Shown piece by piece: positions 41,108-53,100 of a DNA stretch of 64,000 nt (position 1 is its first letter; the number at the start of each line of letters is the position of its first letter). Both the position numbers and the translations under genes were made by a program. The notes under the pieces are model-generated. The model was not told the origin of the DNA. It searched no databases and saw nothing but the letters and a program-made list of their open reading frames with translations. Location of the stretch: positions 54,658,049 through 54,722,048 of the forward strand of contig NC_092560.1 in assembly GCF_037038585.1 (NCBI RefSeq). Direction: 5' to 3'. This DNA is from Patagioenas fasciata (taxonomy: Eukaryota > Chordata > Aves > Columbiformes > Columbidae).

Positions 41108-44100
41108 CCTATTGAAAGCTTTGTTGGAAGGAGTAGCCATTCAAGTCAGGAGGTTTTAATTCTTCAGGGTAAACACTATGCAAAGACACAAAAAAAAAAA
41201 AAAAAAAGCTTCAGTGGGATTGAATAGGCTTTGAAACATATCCCTGCCTTTCCAGATAGTTCTGTTTTGCCTGTATATATGGGCCTTGAGTCTTTACATT
41301 TTAGTTACTTTGCAAGTTGCCTGCAGGTAAACCTTTTTCCTGAAATAGTTATTACTCCAGATAGACATAAAGTGCTTTGCAGTGACTTTACCATTTTAAT
41401 CTAATGCGGTGTTAACAGTGCAGTTAGCAAGTGCTTAATCCCGCTGAAGTACACTTCAGACTTGATTACAGTAATGTTATCCGTCAAAATAGCATGCAGT
41501 AGAATGCCATTAACATCTGTGATCTAAGGTTCTTTGAGGTGAACTGAACCAATTAGAAAACTTCTAAGTTGCTTTTTTGTCATTACTATTAGCAGAATTT
41601 CTGCTGAAAAATCTTCTGTTTTGGTTTGGATTGTTGTTTGTTTGGGTTTTTTTAAAGAAACGATGCAGAATCTATTCTGACTACCTGAGGATTCTGTGGT
41701 TTTCCTATCAAACACATATCATATTGGCTCCCCTCTCCCCACTCCCAGATAAAGATGCATTTAAGTGTTGCAAAAATTTTGTGGAACTGTGCAATATCTA
41801 GTTTAAGAAAAGGTATAGTTGAGGACCTGTTTAATTACCCATTGCCTAAAGCCATGGCTTCTGAAGCAGGACAAATAAAGCTTACATGTTAAAAAAACAG
41901 TAGAACAGATGATGCCCAGATTTACAGATTCTTAGACCCAGGCCTGGAACTAAGAATAATTAAAATTATATATGTTGGGTTGGGTGTTTTTTGCTTGGGA
42001 AGCGGAGGGGTTGGTTTTGTTGGGGTGGGGGGGGAGGGTTTGTTTTGTGGTGGTGTTGGTTTTGTCTGCTAGCACACTTTTTTAACTAAACTGAGTACCA
42101 ACTAAAGAGTAAGTTTCTAGCCCATAGATGACAAGTGGATACTTGACTAGGCATTCTTGAACAGTGGCTGGCAATCTTGTACCCAGACTAACGTACACAA
42201 GTACATTTTTGTTACCTGGCAGAATTTTTCGTTTCATGACTTCGTGTTGCTGTTCTGAACAAAAGTTAACAAGATTTTATGAAACTGTGCATGAAGTAAA
42301 TTCATTCTGCCTCTGCACTGACATATGCTGTGATCACTTGTTGAACAATCTTCAGACATTTTGAATCTTGCTTCCAAATTTCTCAGATAGTTGTGACAGT
42401 GTGTGCCAAAGGCATTTTTAACGGAAGCTGCCTTGTAATCATATGTATCCAGAATTATTGTATTTGTCTAACTAACTTGCTAAGTTGTGGGCTTTTCAAC
42501 TGAAAGTCAAACCTGGTATTCAGTCCTTCGTAATATGGGGTTTACCAGAAGAGGCCATACAGAATCTGAAGTACTCTGAAACTGAACAGGCATTAAGCTA
42601 ATGGGGTTGGATGTAAACACAAAGCAGGAAGGAAAATTGAGAACTTTTCAGTGTAAGTGTAGACTGTCTGGATGGCACACACCAGAATCAGTTTTAAGTC
42701 AGTAGGTGTGTGGTTATTGGATCTTTCAACATTGCTAAAAGATGAGTTGTTTACTCAGCTGCTTGTTGCAAACTGAAGGATCTATAAGTGGTGAGAATAC
42801 TTTTGTTCATTCTTCAGCAACCCTCTCTTGTCTGATGTGTTCTGAAATGTTTTGTTTCTAAACTAAGAAGCCTGGTTTTAAGACTGATTTCTTCTGCAGA
42901 TATATAATGAACTAAGACTGTAGCCTTGCCAGAGCCAGAACAAATGAGGAAAGGAAGACTCAAGCAAAAGCCTGGATTGGCATTTCATTAAAATAGAAGT
43001 AAAAATAGTTAAGAAATAGTAATAATCTGAAACCATATCTGTTCTGCATGACATTAGTAATCAGAGACATAATGGAGAAATCTTCATATGAAGAGTGTAG
43101 AAGGTCTGGCTTATCACAGCTGGTAAATTGGCTCTTTCTGAGAGAGCATGCAGATTTGTATGCTTCTATTAGGATTCTTAATGCTACCCTGATCTTGTTT
43201 CAGATTAGTATACCTGTGCTCTCAGTGACACTTTTGAAGAAAACAAAAACTGCTCTTCTTGTGCCAAATGCTTTGATCATAGCAACAGTCACAGATAGGG
43301 TAAGTACTGGTAGAGGGCAAAGCTATTGCACTCCATCTGCTTTTCTTTTTTTTCTGCCCTTTTTTTTTGTCTCCCTACTTATTGGTAGTAATATGAGGGA
43401 TCCTTGAAGGTGCTGAGTGGCTGTTTAAACAGCTATAGGAATTGGTTGCATATGGGCATTTAAACTTGGGACCCTGGAGGATGTGTTTTCTTAAGAGATG
43501 ATTTTGTCATCTTCTGTCTCCTCTCTTGTCAAGGACCATTTTTATTCTCCCTGTATTTTCTCTTTGGATCTGCAGTAAACAAAGCTATGTAGAACTCGGT
43601 AAGAAAATAAGAGACAGAATCTCTGGTTGCCACCTGTTCTTTGTAACCTATCATTCCAGATTCTCCAAGATTGCTGTGTGGTGGCTCTGGGGGAACCAGA
43701 ACAGCTGGGTCAGGAAGTGCCTGCACAGGGAGTTATGTGCCCTGTTGTGGCAGCTTTGAGAGTACTGTTTCTTTTACTTGGGTCTCTTACCTGACCAGCA
43801 ATACCTTAGATGACAAAATACAGATACTTACAGTAATGTTCCGGACTAGTAATTGTATCGATCAGTAGAAAATATGGTTATCCTACAAGCAGCTTTAGAA
43901 CCAGTCCATTTTCATTGCACAAATATTTTGTGGATGCAGGAGACTGTAAAAAAAAAAAGTGAGTTCTGTTTTTTTGTATGTGTTTGTTTGTTTGTTTGTT
44001 TGTTTTATTTTAAAGGGGTGGGTGAAACATAGTATGCGAAGTCTGCTCGGGTTCCTGCAGCAGAACATGGTAACTTTTAATGTACAAGTTCTGTATTACT

Positions 44101-47100
44101 TGTGATTAGCTGCAGGGTTAGAAGGGGTGGGGATTTTTACTGCTCTATTAAAGTTCTTGAAAGTAGTTACTTGATGTGCAAAACCAGCTGTCAATTGCAT
44201 TTTGATAAAAGGAAGCTTGTACTGTATGTTTTTTCTCAAACAGTTTTGAAACTTCTGTTTTTCAGTACATGTTTGTCTCCTTACTCTCCAGAGATACCAC
44301 TTACAAGCTATTAAAATCTATCTGTAGACATCTTGAGGTAAGTACTAATGGGAGTGAAGTACATAGCTTTGTGTTCATTATTACTGCTTTCCTACTGTTA
44401 AATGCTAGGCGGTTCCTGAGTGTGTTCCTTGTTAACACTGCTGCTTCTTTCAGGATACAAGCACAGGCAACAGTCCAAATCCCTCTTCTCTAGAAAACAG
44501 CTTCAGGGCTGATCATCCTACAACTCTGCCCTTGGTAAATGGCTTAGATGTTTGTTCTTTCGTGGCATGGCACCTTTCATTGCAAGTACTGCTTACAATG
44601 TCTGAAGAAAGGCAACTGAAGGAAATAGTGACATCTATTTCTAAAATTTCCGTGGGTTTTTTAACATCAGGAAGCAATGGGGAAGGATTGTCATAGATGT
44701 AAGTTGATCTGATCACATGCAGTATATATATATACATGTGTGTGCTTTGGATATACTCCAAAGTTTGCATGCTCTGCATATCTCTTGTTAGCAGTCAGAT
44801 TTCACAGAACTCTGTACTGACTTCAAGTTGCCTCTTCCTCTGCCATAAACAGTTTTTGAAGTGTTTCTAGTTGCCTCTGTGAGGCATTTCAGACGTCTGA
44901 AAGAGTTCTGTAGCCACATGTGATGACCAGAGTCTAATTCTAGTAATGCCTGTCCTGGACTTGTGAGTTTGTCTAACTTGACAGTCTTAAAAGACTTAAT
45001 CTCTTCACTTAAATGAAGGCAGGGGATGACGCTTCAGTTCCAGTGATCATACAGGGTTTATTTTGCTGACTTGATCTCAACATCTTGATACCAGAGATTG
45101 TTCCTGGTTGAGCAGTTTTAAATCTGTAATTGTTGGTTCAGTTTCTAGAGGGAGGTCACAGGAAATAAGATTGATTAGATTTAGAACAGGCCTGAGCTTT
45201 CTCATGACTTTTTCTCCCTGTCAGGATTTCAACGAAGACTATTCTGACTTAGATGGAATAGTGCAGCAGCGGAGACAAGAGATGGAAGAGTCCAGCAGCA
45301 CAGGCTCACACACCCCGGAGCTGGAATGCTTCCAAGGTGCGTGAGATCATGAGGCTCCAAGAAAATGAGAAGGGCTTAACTCTCAGTTTTGGTTCTCCAA
45401 TACTCTTCTGATGTGGAATCTGCATTCTCCACAGTCCTGGAGAATTCCATGGTTTTTAAGGTGTTCCTCAAAGCCACAATAGCTGTGTTTCTGTTATTGT
45501 AATCCTTTGCATTCCAGACTCAGGCAGTTACTTGGTCAGCAGCAGATCTGATTTGTCACTAGTGCCTCCAGCTGCTTATCCATGTGCTGTCTGCTCCCTA
45601 CATCACCCATCAGCTATGCTGGCAGAGGTACAATGCAGGAGGTATTCCTCCTTCCAAAAAAAAATAAAAAAAAAGGGGGAAAAAACAAACAAAACCCCAT
45701 ATTTTATAGTATTTCAGACACAGTGTAACTTCTGATCTATACAAATAATGCTCTGCCCCGTGGTGGCTTTTGATCATCAAAAAAAACCACAAAAACATGT
45801 GAAAAAGCTTTTGTTTTTTAAACCCTCATTTTACTCTTTGCAGTTATTAACACATTTGAAGATACTGTCCAAAGTTATTTTTTCTTAACACTACTGTTTG
45901 TAGTCTCATATGCCTCAAGTTCTTCACCTAATTAGCAGGAATGCTGTGTAGAAACAGCAGAACTAGTTTTATGTAGATAATGGTGAATGTTATTAGCAGA
46001 ACCTAGGGTATTATTCTGCTGTACAATTAATACATATTAACAGCATAACCATACATTGGTATATTATTACTCCTGGTTCCATCTTGACTCTAAAATATAT
46101 TATAAGAAACTTTTACCATTACTTTTAAATGAAGTACTGTCATTTCTTTATAAGAGTTTTCTGTCTTGTTAATTTAATCTTCTTTTTTTCTACTCGTCTT
46201 TTGTTCGGTGGTATGATTTGGGGCTGTTTGCTTTCATTGGTCTTTGATGTTTTCTGTATGTGTATTTTTAATTGTTTGGTGGTGTTCATGAAGCAGTGAC
46301 TAAATTAACGTGTCGTCACTTGCCACATGAATGCTTCTGAATAACAACGTACTCTCTTACTTCTTCACAGGTAATAACTGCTTCAAACCTATCCATTTTC
46401 CTTTTCACAATTAAAAACCAATATCCAGTTAAAGAATCACCTTAGAAAAATAAGTGGAGGGGTAGGGTAAAACACATCTGTCACTTGTCGTTCCATTTCT
46501 TGTGCATTATTAGAGCAGTCCAAGATGTGAAAGTAAAACATGAACAAAACTGAGTGTGACTGGATATTTCTGTCCCACTCCTTTCAAGACATCATCTGAA
46601 TTTAAAGAACAGTCAGGAAATGGAGCTACAGTATTTTCTTTAATGTATCAATGCCATTTCTCAATTTGATGTTGCTATTAAAGTAATTTGGAATCATCAG
46701 CATATTCGGCCCTTTAGAGAGATGTATTTTGTGTCTATATAATCTTGTGACTGGAAACTGAGTGATAACCTTCGAAGTTTGCACAGGTTGCCATCTTTCA
46801 AATTATCTGGGAACGTAAGTGCAGAATAAATCATCCTCTTCCAGTCCAAGTGCTTCTTTATATTTCCCGATGATGCGGAGTTACTGTGCAAACTGTTTTA
46901 AGGCTACTAAACCAGCTGCTGCTTTCTGTCCAAGTCCAGAAATTCACCTTTTAAAATTCTCCTCTTCCCCTCCTCCTTAACTATCTTAAGCTACCAAGAG
47001 CTTCCTTTGACTTCATAGTTCAGCTTTATTAAAAATCTTGCTTTTGACAGATTATCATCTTGTTGAGACACAGACTCACCTAAAAGTTTCCAAGACTGAT

Positions 47101-50100
47101 GCAAAGTCTGTCTGTTCAGATGTACACAATAAACATGTACCCGATGGAAAAGCGCAAAACAGTCCTCGAAATGGTAAGGAGTCAAGGGCAGATCTTCAGC
47201 TGGAGTTAGTTGACATAAGTTTGCATACTTACGTCAGTTCATCTAGTTTGAAAGATCTTTTTCTTGTTTATCCCTCTGTTCATATTATCTGTTGCATGCT
47301 TCAAAACACGATTTGTGTGCCATGGTGTGCTTTGATAAAAGTAACATTTGGTGCTTTTCCTTGCAGGCCATTCTAAAACCTTCAGGTTCTTCCACAAAGT
47401 GAAGTCTCAGAAGCTCTTATCTCTCAACCATGTACTTATATTTTACGCAATTCTGTAAGTTAGCAATTAATACCAAGATTTTCAAAATACTAAGATTTTC
47501 TTATGCTTACATAGATTAATAATTGCGGCTTTTATGCTTTTCAGAAGTAGAAATACTGGGGCAGGCTTACTTTACAGGTCTTTTGCTTTTAAAAGCAAAG
47601 GGTCTTTTGGTTCAGGAATGTTAAAAGAGTTTAACTACTTGCAAGTTAATTTTACATGTGACTTAGCAAAGCTATACTCAAGGCTGAGATTTTCATAACT
47701 GTCTTAATGCCACTGCTGAGTATTCCTGAGGTGTTTCTAAGAATGATACCTTTACTGGTCAACATGTACAAGTAACAATTTAAGGCTTTTAACATTAAAT
47801 TTGCCACATATCTCTAAAGTTTCCATTAACTGACATACCTTATTTTTCTTTCTTACAGTGTTTGTGTATTAATCTTTTCTACGTTCTACATGAGATATAA
47901 AATCAGTGTCCTGGAGGAACGTCTTGTTTCCATCACATCCTTTGGTTCACATATTAAGGCGTAAGATACACTCTGTAAAATTTAAGGGGTTTAAAATCTT
48001 TTTCCAGTATCCATCATGTTTATCTATTTTCTTAGAAAGCACTGAGATACTGTACTGCCTTTGTGATACTTTCATGTCCTGTAGTTCTTGTAGTTGTACT
48101 AGCCTCATCTCACCGCTTTCTGTTTAAGACTTTTAGTACAAATGTGATATATTATGGTGTACTACTGTCTTGAGAATGTTTCAGGTAGCTGCAACTTCAG
48201 TGTAAACTGCTGAACTGAGCAATTCCTTTCCAGAGCAATGATTCTGTAGAAAAGGTATAACTTCAGCCTTAATGTCATTTGATTAGCCTGAGATGAAAGA
48301 CGGTTCTTTATAATCTTTAGGTGAATACATCTGACTTGCTGTTATGTTTTCTAAAGCTTTGGGCTGCCTATATTCTCTTTAGAAACTGATACCCTGTCTT
48401 GCTAAAATAAGATTTTAAAACACACTACAAAACAAAGCAGAAAAAAAAAATAAATCCAGACATACCAAGGGAAGTTCTTTTGTGTATTTGAAAAGAATAT
48501 AGGGAAACAGGCCATAGTTCCTTAGCGCATTTTATAGTTAGAGTCATGGATGTCATCTGCCCCTGCGTTTTTTTTTAATCTCCATGCTGCATGGATAGGA
48601 AATACACAGACAACAAATGGAGAGGCATTGCAGAGGCATACATCACAGCAATATGCTCCTGGAGGTTTTATCAGCTTCCTGCTCCAGAAGGCAGTTAACT
48701 AGGTACCGCTGAGAATACTGATCAGTTTATTTAGCATTAAATTTTGCATTAACTTTTCTCTCCTTATAAGTGATTTCTTCTTGAGCTGCTCCGAAAAACA
48801 TGGCTTCAAAAGTTGTTTATAAATGTCAGTGCACAACAAGCAGCCACATGCAGTATGGGTGGGAATGCTGACAGCTGGAGAAGCACCATCGGAAAAACAG
48901 GACAAACAAAATTCAAGACAGAGCTATTCCCACACTGGGTGAAACTGTCTGAAAAGTGTTTCAGACCTGTAGCAAGCTCTTGAATAAGCGTGCTTGTTGA
49001 TTCAGCTTTCTCTGATGACCTGTCCATGTCAAACAGGTCATTCTGACAATGTGCTTGAGGTCATACTGAACAATGACTGTGCTCCTTAGGACCCAGCTGC
49101 TCTCAGCTGTCTTCTGTGGAAGGCAGCAGGACTTCTATGCTTGTGTCAGAAGACTGAGCTAGGTTGTTGATAAGAAATGAACAGGAAGAAAATGGCTTGC
49201 ATTTTTATTTTACCAATAGTGCAAGGAAAGGGGTAAACCTACCTCTAATAGTAGGCAATATCAAAAGCCATTTTCCCCACTTTTGACATGTTTTTATTAG
49301 CAGGACGCTATGTCCCTCTTCTGAAGCACTCTTACACAAGAAAGTCCTGTTTTCTGTTGCTCTGATCCCAAATGGTACAAGATGCAGGATGATCTATTGT
49401 ACAATTCTACAATAACAAGGGTTTGGGATTTTTTATTTCCTCCAAGTCACAGAACAAGGAACTTATGCAACTTTTCAACTTGCTTCCAGTGGAAATAGCT
49501 GTAAAGTTTTCCATCCAACATTCTGGAGAATAAGACCACATAAAGAATGTACCCAAGACTGCAGAAACAACTCAGGCCTTTGTTTCTGTAAACAAGTACA
49601 GTTCACAGTGTCACCACTGTATTCCTATCTGCATGTATCTCTCAGTTCTGTTTTCCCCTATTTTGCTTCTGTCACACTTCTTCATTCTGTTTGACAGACA
49701 TCCAGTGCGCCAAGGCATGGGATCTCATCTGCAAATTAATGCTGATGCCCTTTGTGATGAGTTAACTGCTAATCTTATAAAATTGGAAAAGGTAACTTCT
49801 TGTGATATAATGCAAATGCTGATACACTAACCAGGTTGTTGCTGAATTTCTGTGGTCTGTTATTTTGAAAAGTGCCAAGTTACCCCCTAGATTTGATACC
49901 AGGAGCTGGCATGTTTTCCTAGACAAAGGACTGCTTTTTGGACTATAAATTAGCCCAAGTGCAAGCATTGATATGTGCAAATATTTTGTCTTGAGCTGAG
50001 GCTTACAATCAGAAGTACTAATAAACTAGATACTTCAGGGGTGATTACTGCGTGTAAGAACTCTTTTTTTTTTTTTTTTTCCCCCATCAAAACTAAGGAT

Positions 50101-53100
50101 TCTGAACTTAACCTTTATTACTATTTGATGAACTTTTCTGAGACTTTTGAGTTTTGATTTTTTGATTAAGAAAAACAGTGCTGACTTACATATGTAGTCA
50201 GCCTCTTCATGTGAAGTGTCTGGAATCTGCCTGTTTCACTTTAGTAACACAAATATTGCTGCACCAGTTGTGTAATTCCCTATACCTGACATTTACTTTT
50301 TACCACTCTCTAATTGCAAAGCTAAATGTACTTGCTGACTGAAATTGGAAACCTGTGCAAAACAAGAGCAGGTGTGCAGACCTTGTTTCCACTTTAGGTG
50401 TTGTGGTAGGCTAACCTTGGCCAGTAGTCAGATGCCCACACAGCTGCTCTCCCAGTCCCCCTTCCTACCAGGGCAGGGGGAGAAAATAGGATGAGAAAGT
50501 TTGTGGGTCAAGATAAAGACAGGGAGGTTGCTTACCAGTTACTGTTGCAGGCAAACCAGACTTCACCTGGGGAAAAACACTTAAATATAGTGGCAGTTAA
50601 AATAGGCTTGGTTAGTGAGAAACAAGGACAAATGATACAACAAAATGTTTCCTGCCCCTGTCCCAGGCTCAACTTCACTCCTTTGTTTCTGACTCCTTAT
50701 GCCACTCCCTGGCCTCCAAGTGCAACTGGGGGGGGGCTTATAGTCAGTACATAACAACTTTCCCTCTGATCATTTCTTCCCCCATTTACCCCTTGCTGCA
50801 ACAAGTGCTCCTTTAAGGGCTCCGATTCTTCAGGAAATAACCACCTGCTCTGACATGGGTTCTCCATGGTCTGTGGTGTGGACATCTTCTCTGCCACAGA
50901 GCACCTTTTCCCCCTCCTCCTTTTCAGACCTTGATGTTCCTTCTGTTGTTTCTCACCCTCTTACTCTCCTCCTCTCTCTGTTTGGTGTTTTTCACTGTTC
51001 TTAGATACACCCTCCCAGAGGGTTCACCACTGGTGTGGCTGGGGGACTTGGCTGTGCCCTGTGGTGGGTCCTTTGGGGTCTTCTGTAATGGCTGTGTCCT
51101 GCACAGGGACACAACAGCTGCCCCTGCAGCCCCCTGTCCCACCCCTGCCCCCAAACCTTGACACCTGCACCCAGTACAGGTGTATGTAATGTTATGTGTT
51201 GTGAACACATTTACTGCCCAAGCATGGAAAAAAGTATCCGTGAAGTGAAAACGAAAGTTGCTTGAATTCCTTTGTGCTTAAGTCACATGCAATATTTTTG
51301 CCTCTGTTTCTAAAACTGGGTGCCTGTCAAGGTCTTGCAACACCTTTTTTTTTTTTTTCCCCAGGCCAGTTTCTCAAATAGCATAAAGCTAAGATTATAT
51401 AATATCACTGTTTGCCTGTGTGGCATAGGTTTTAGAAAGACTGCCAAAAAGAGGTTTCCCCCCCTACATCTCCACCTCCTTGACTGTGGAAGTCTAGAGT
51501 AATGCTAGCATAACCCCTCTGTGTTCTGTGGATAATAATATGAATGCAAGGGGAAAATGCTCACCAGGTGATTACCTGATAGAATCTTTAGCCAAATTAG
51601 GTAATTTAAGAGGTTACTGCTTTCCAGTTCCCTGAAACAGGCTGGCAAGATGGTTCATGGGAGACCTCATTTCCTTTCAGTGGGAAGCCAGCCAGGCAGC
51701 CCTTTGCAGCAGCAGGAGGCACTTTCCCACTCCCTTATATAGTCTGCTTGGAGTCACAGCAAAAGGTGGATGGATGATCAGATCATTCAGCTATTCCCAG
51801 AGAAATGGCCCTCTGTCCTGAATTAGAGTCTTAAGTTGTGTGCTTTTTTTTCAGTTACTGTCTACAGGATTGGATCCTTAAAGTCTTACATTGTATTTTC
51901 CAGTCACTCAAGACACAATCGCTGCTGTGCATACAAGTTAAATGAGTATCACCTGCAGCTGCACATGGCCACATCCCGGTCCTCTCTAATCTAGACGAGA
52001 AGTGTTTAGAACAGGATCTTTGACCCTACTCTTGTACTGCAAAACTGGCAGAAATCGAAGAGCTGTATGTTCTCTGAGCAGAGTTACTGCAGTTGCTTAA
52101 CTGTTTCATATGCCGTAGTTGAAAGTGCTGGCAACCGGCTGCAGCTGGCTTCAGCTGCTAAGGAAGCATAAAAGTTCCAGTGTAACTTCTCACCTCTTCC
52201 CTTGCTTCCAGTGTGACCGCAGCACGGTAAACTAGAGCACAGAAATTATCTAGGTTAAAAACTACTCTCCAGTTTAAAAATGTTCAGTGCAAGAGTATGT
52301 TGCAATGCCTTTTTCAGTGTCACCTTATGATTTTTGCAAGCTCTGCTTTACACTTGGCACCAAGGAATTACTATGGCTTATCAGAATTTTGCTTTGGCAT
52401 TTAAGTGTATTTAACAGGTTGTTAAAATGCACCATGTCTATCAGAGGATGAAGCATTAAATTGAGGGAGGGAAAACATGACCTAATGTTACTGATTCCCT
52501 TATTCTAATGTAGCTCATTGAAAGGAAATTCCTTTGTTAAGTGACTCTTACAAAATTAGGTGCTTCTTACTGTTTTCCTTTACCCAAAATGCATCTCTTG
52601 AAAAAGGTGTGCATCTGGACTAGAAATAATGGGACAAGATTAAGAAATTGTATCCTTGAACAGGAAGTACAATGACCCCTCAAACTAAAGCCTGAAAATA
52701 GCTATGACTAAAGCTTCTGTAGCCAGTGACTGCTAGTTACTAAGTGTGCCAGGGGATGTGACCCACTATATTCCTCACTTTCTGTTTTTAAGGACAAGGA
52801 GATGAAAGGTGGATAAATAGGCTGTGTAAAACAGGTCTGTGCAAGTCATCCTTGAGGATGTAACTGGCTGACTTTGCCTTCAGTGCAACTAAGGGAAGAT
52901 AACCCACAATCAGTATGTTAAATCTGGCAAATGGGACATGTCTGCTAATGATTAGAAGACCTTATTTTGCTGTACATATGTAAGCTGAAGCTGATAAAAA
53001 TATTTGAATTATCCACCTAAACCTGGGAGCTGCAACTTTGAGGCTTTTACTCGATTTTGATCAAGTTCAAAATAATTGGGTTCCTTGTCTCTTTCTTTCT

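Larger units (their letters stand above)
39038..43203 (+). other. GRAMD2B: GRAMD2B intron 5 (4.2 kb)
   Basis: This intron splits the GRAM domain coding sequence. It holds the ATT microsatellite and the T- and A-homopolymers. A G/T-rich patch at about 41970-42065 resembles simple sequence. No hidden exon was recognised. Confidence 0.85.

Noticed and set aside
41080-41207. Poly(T) and poly(A) runs 83 bp apart, suggesting a small retrocopy
   Set aside because: The sequence between and beside them matches no gene or known short element, and no target duplication is visible.
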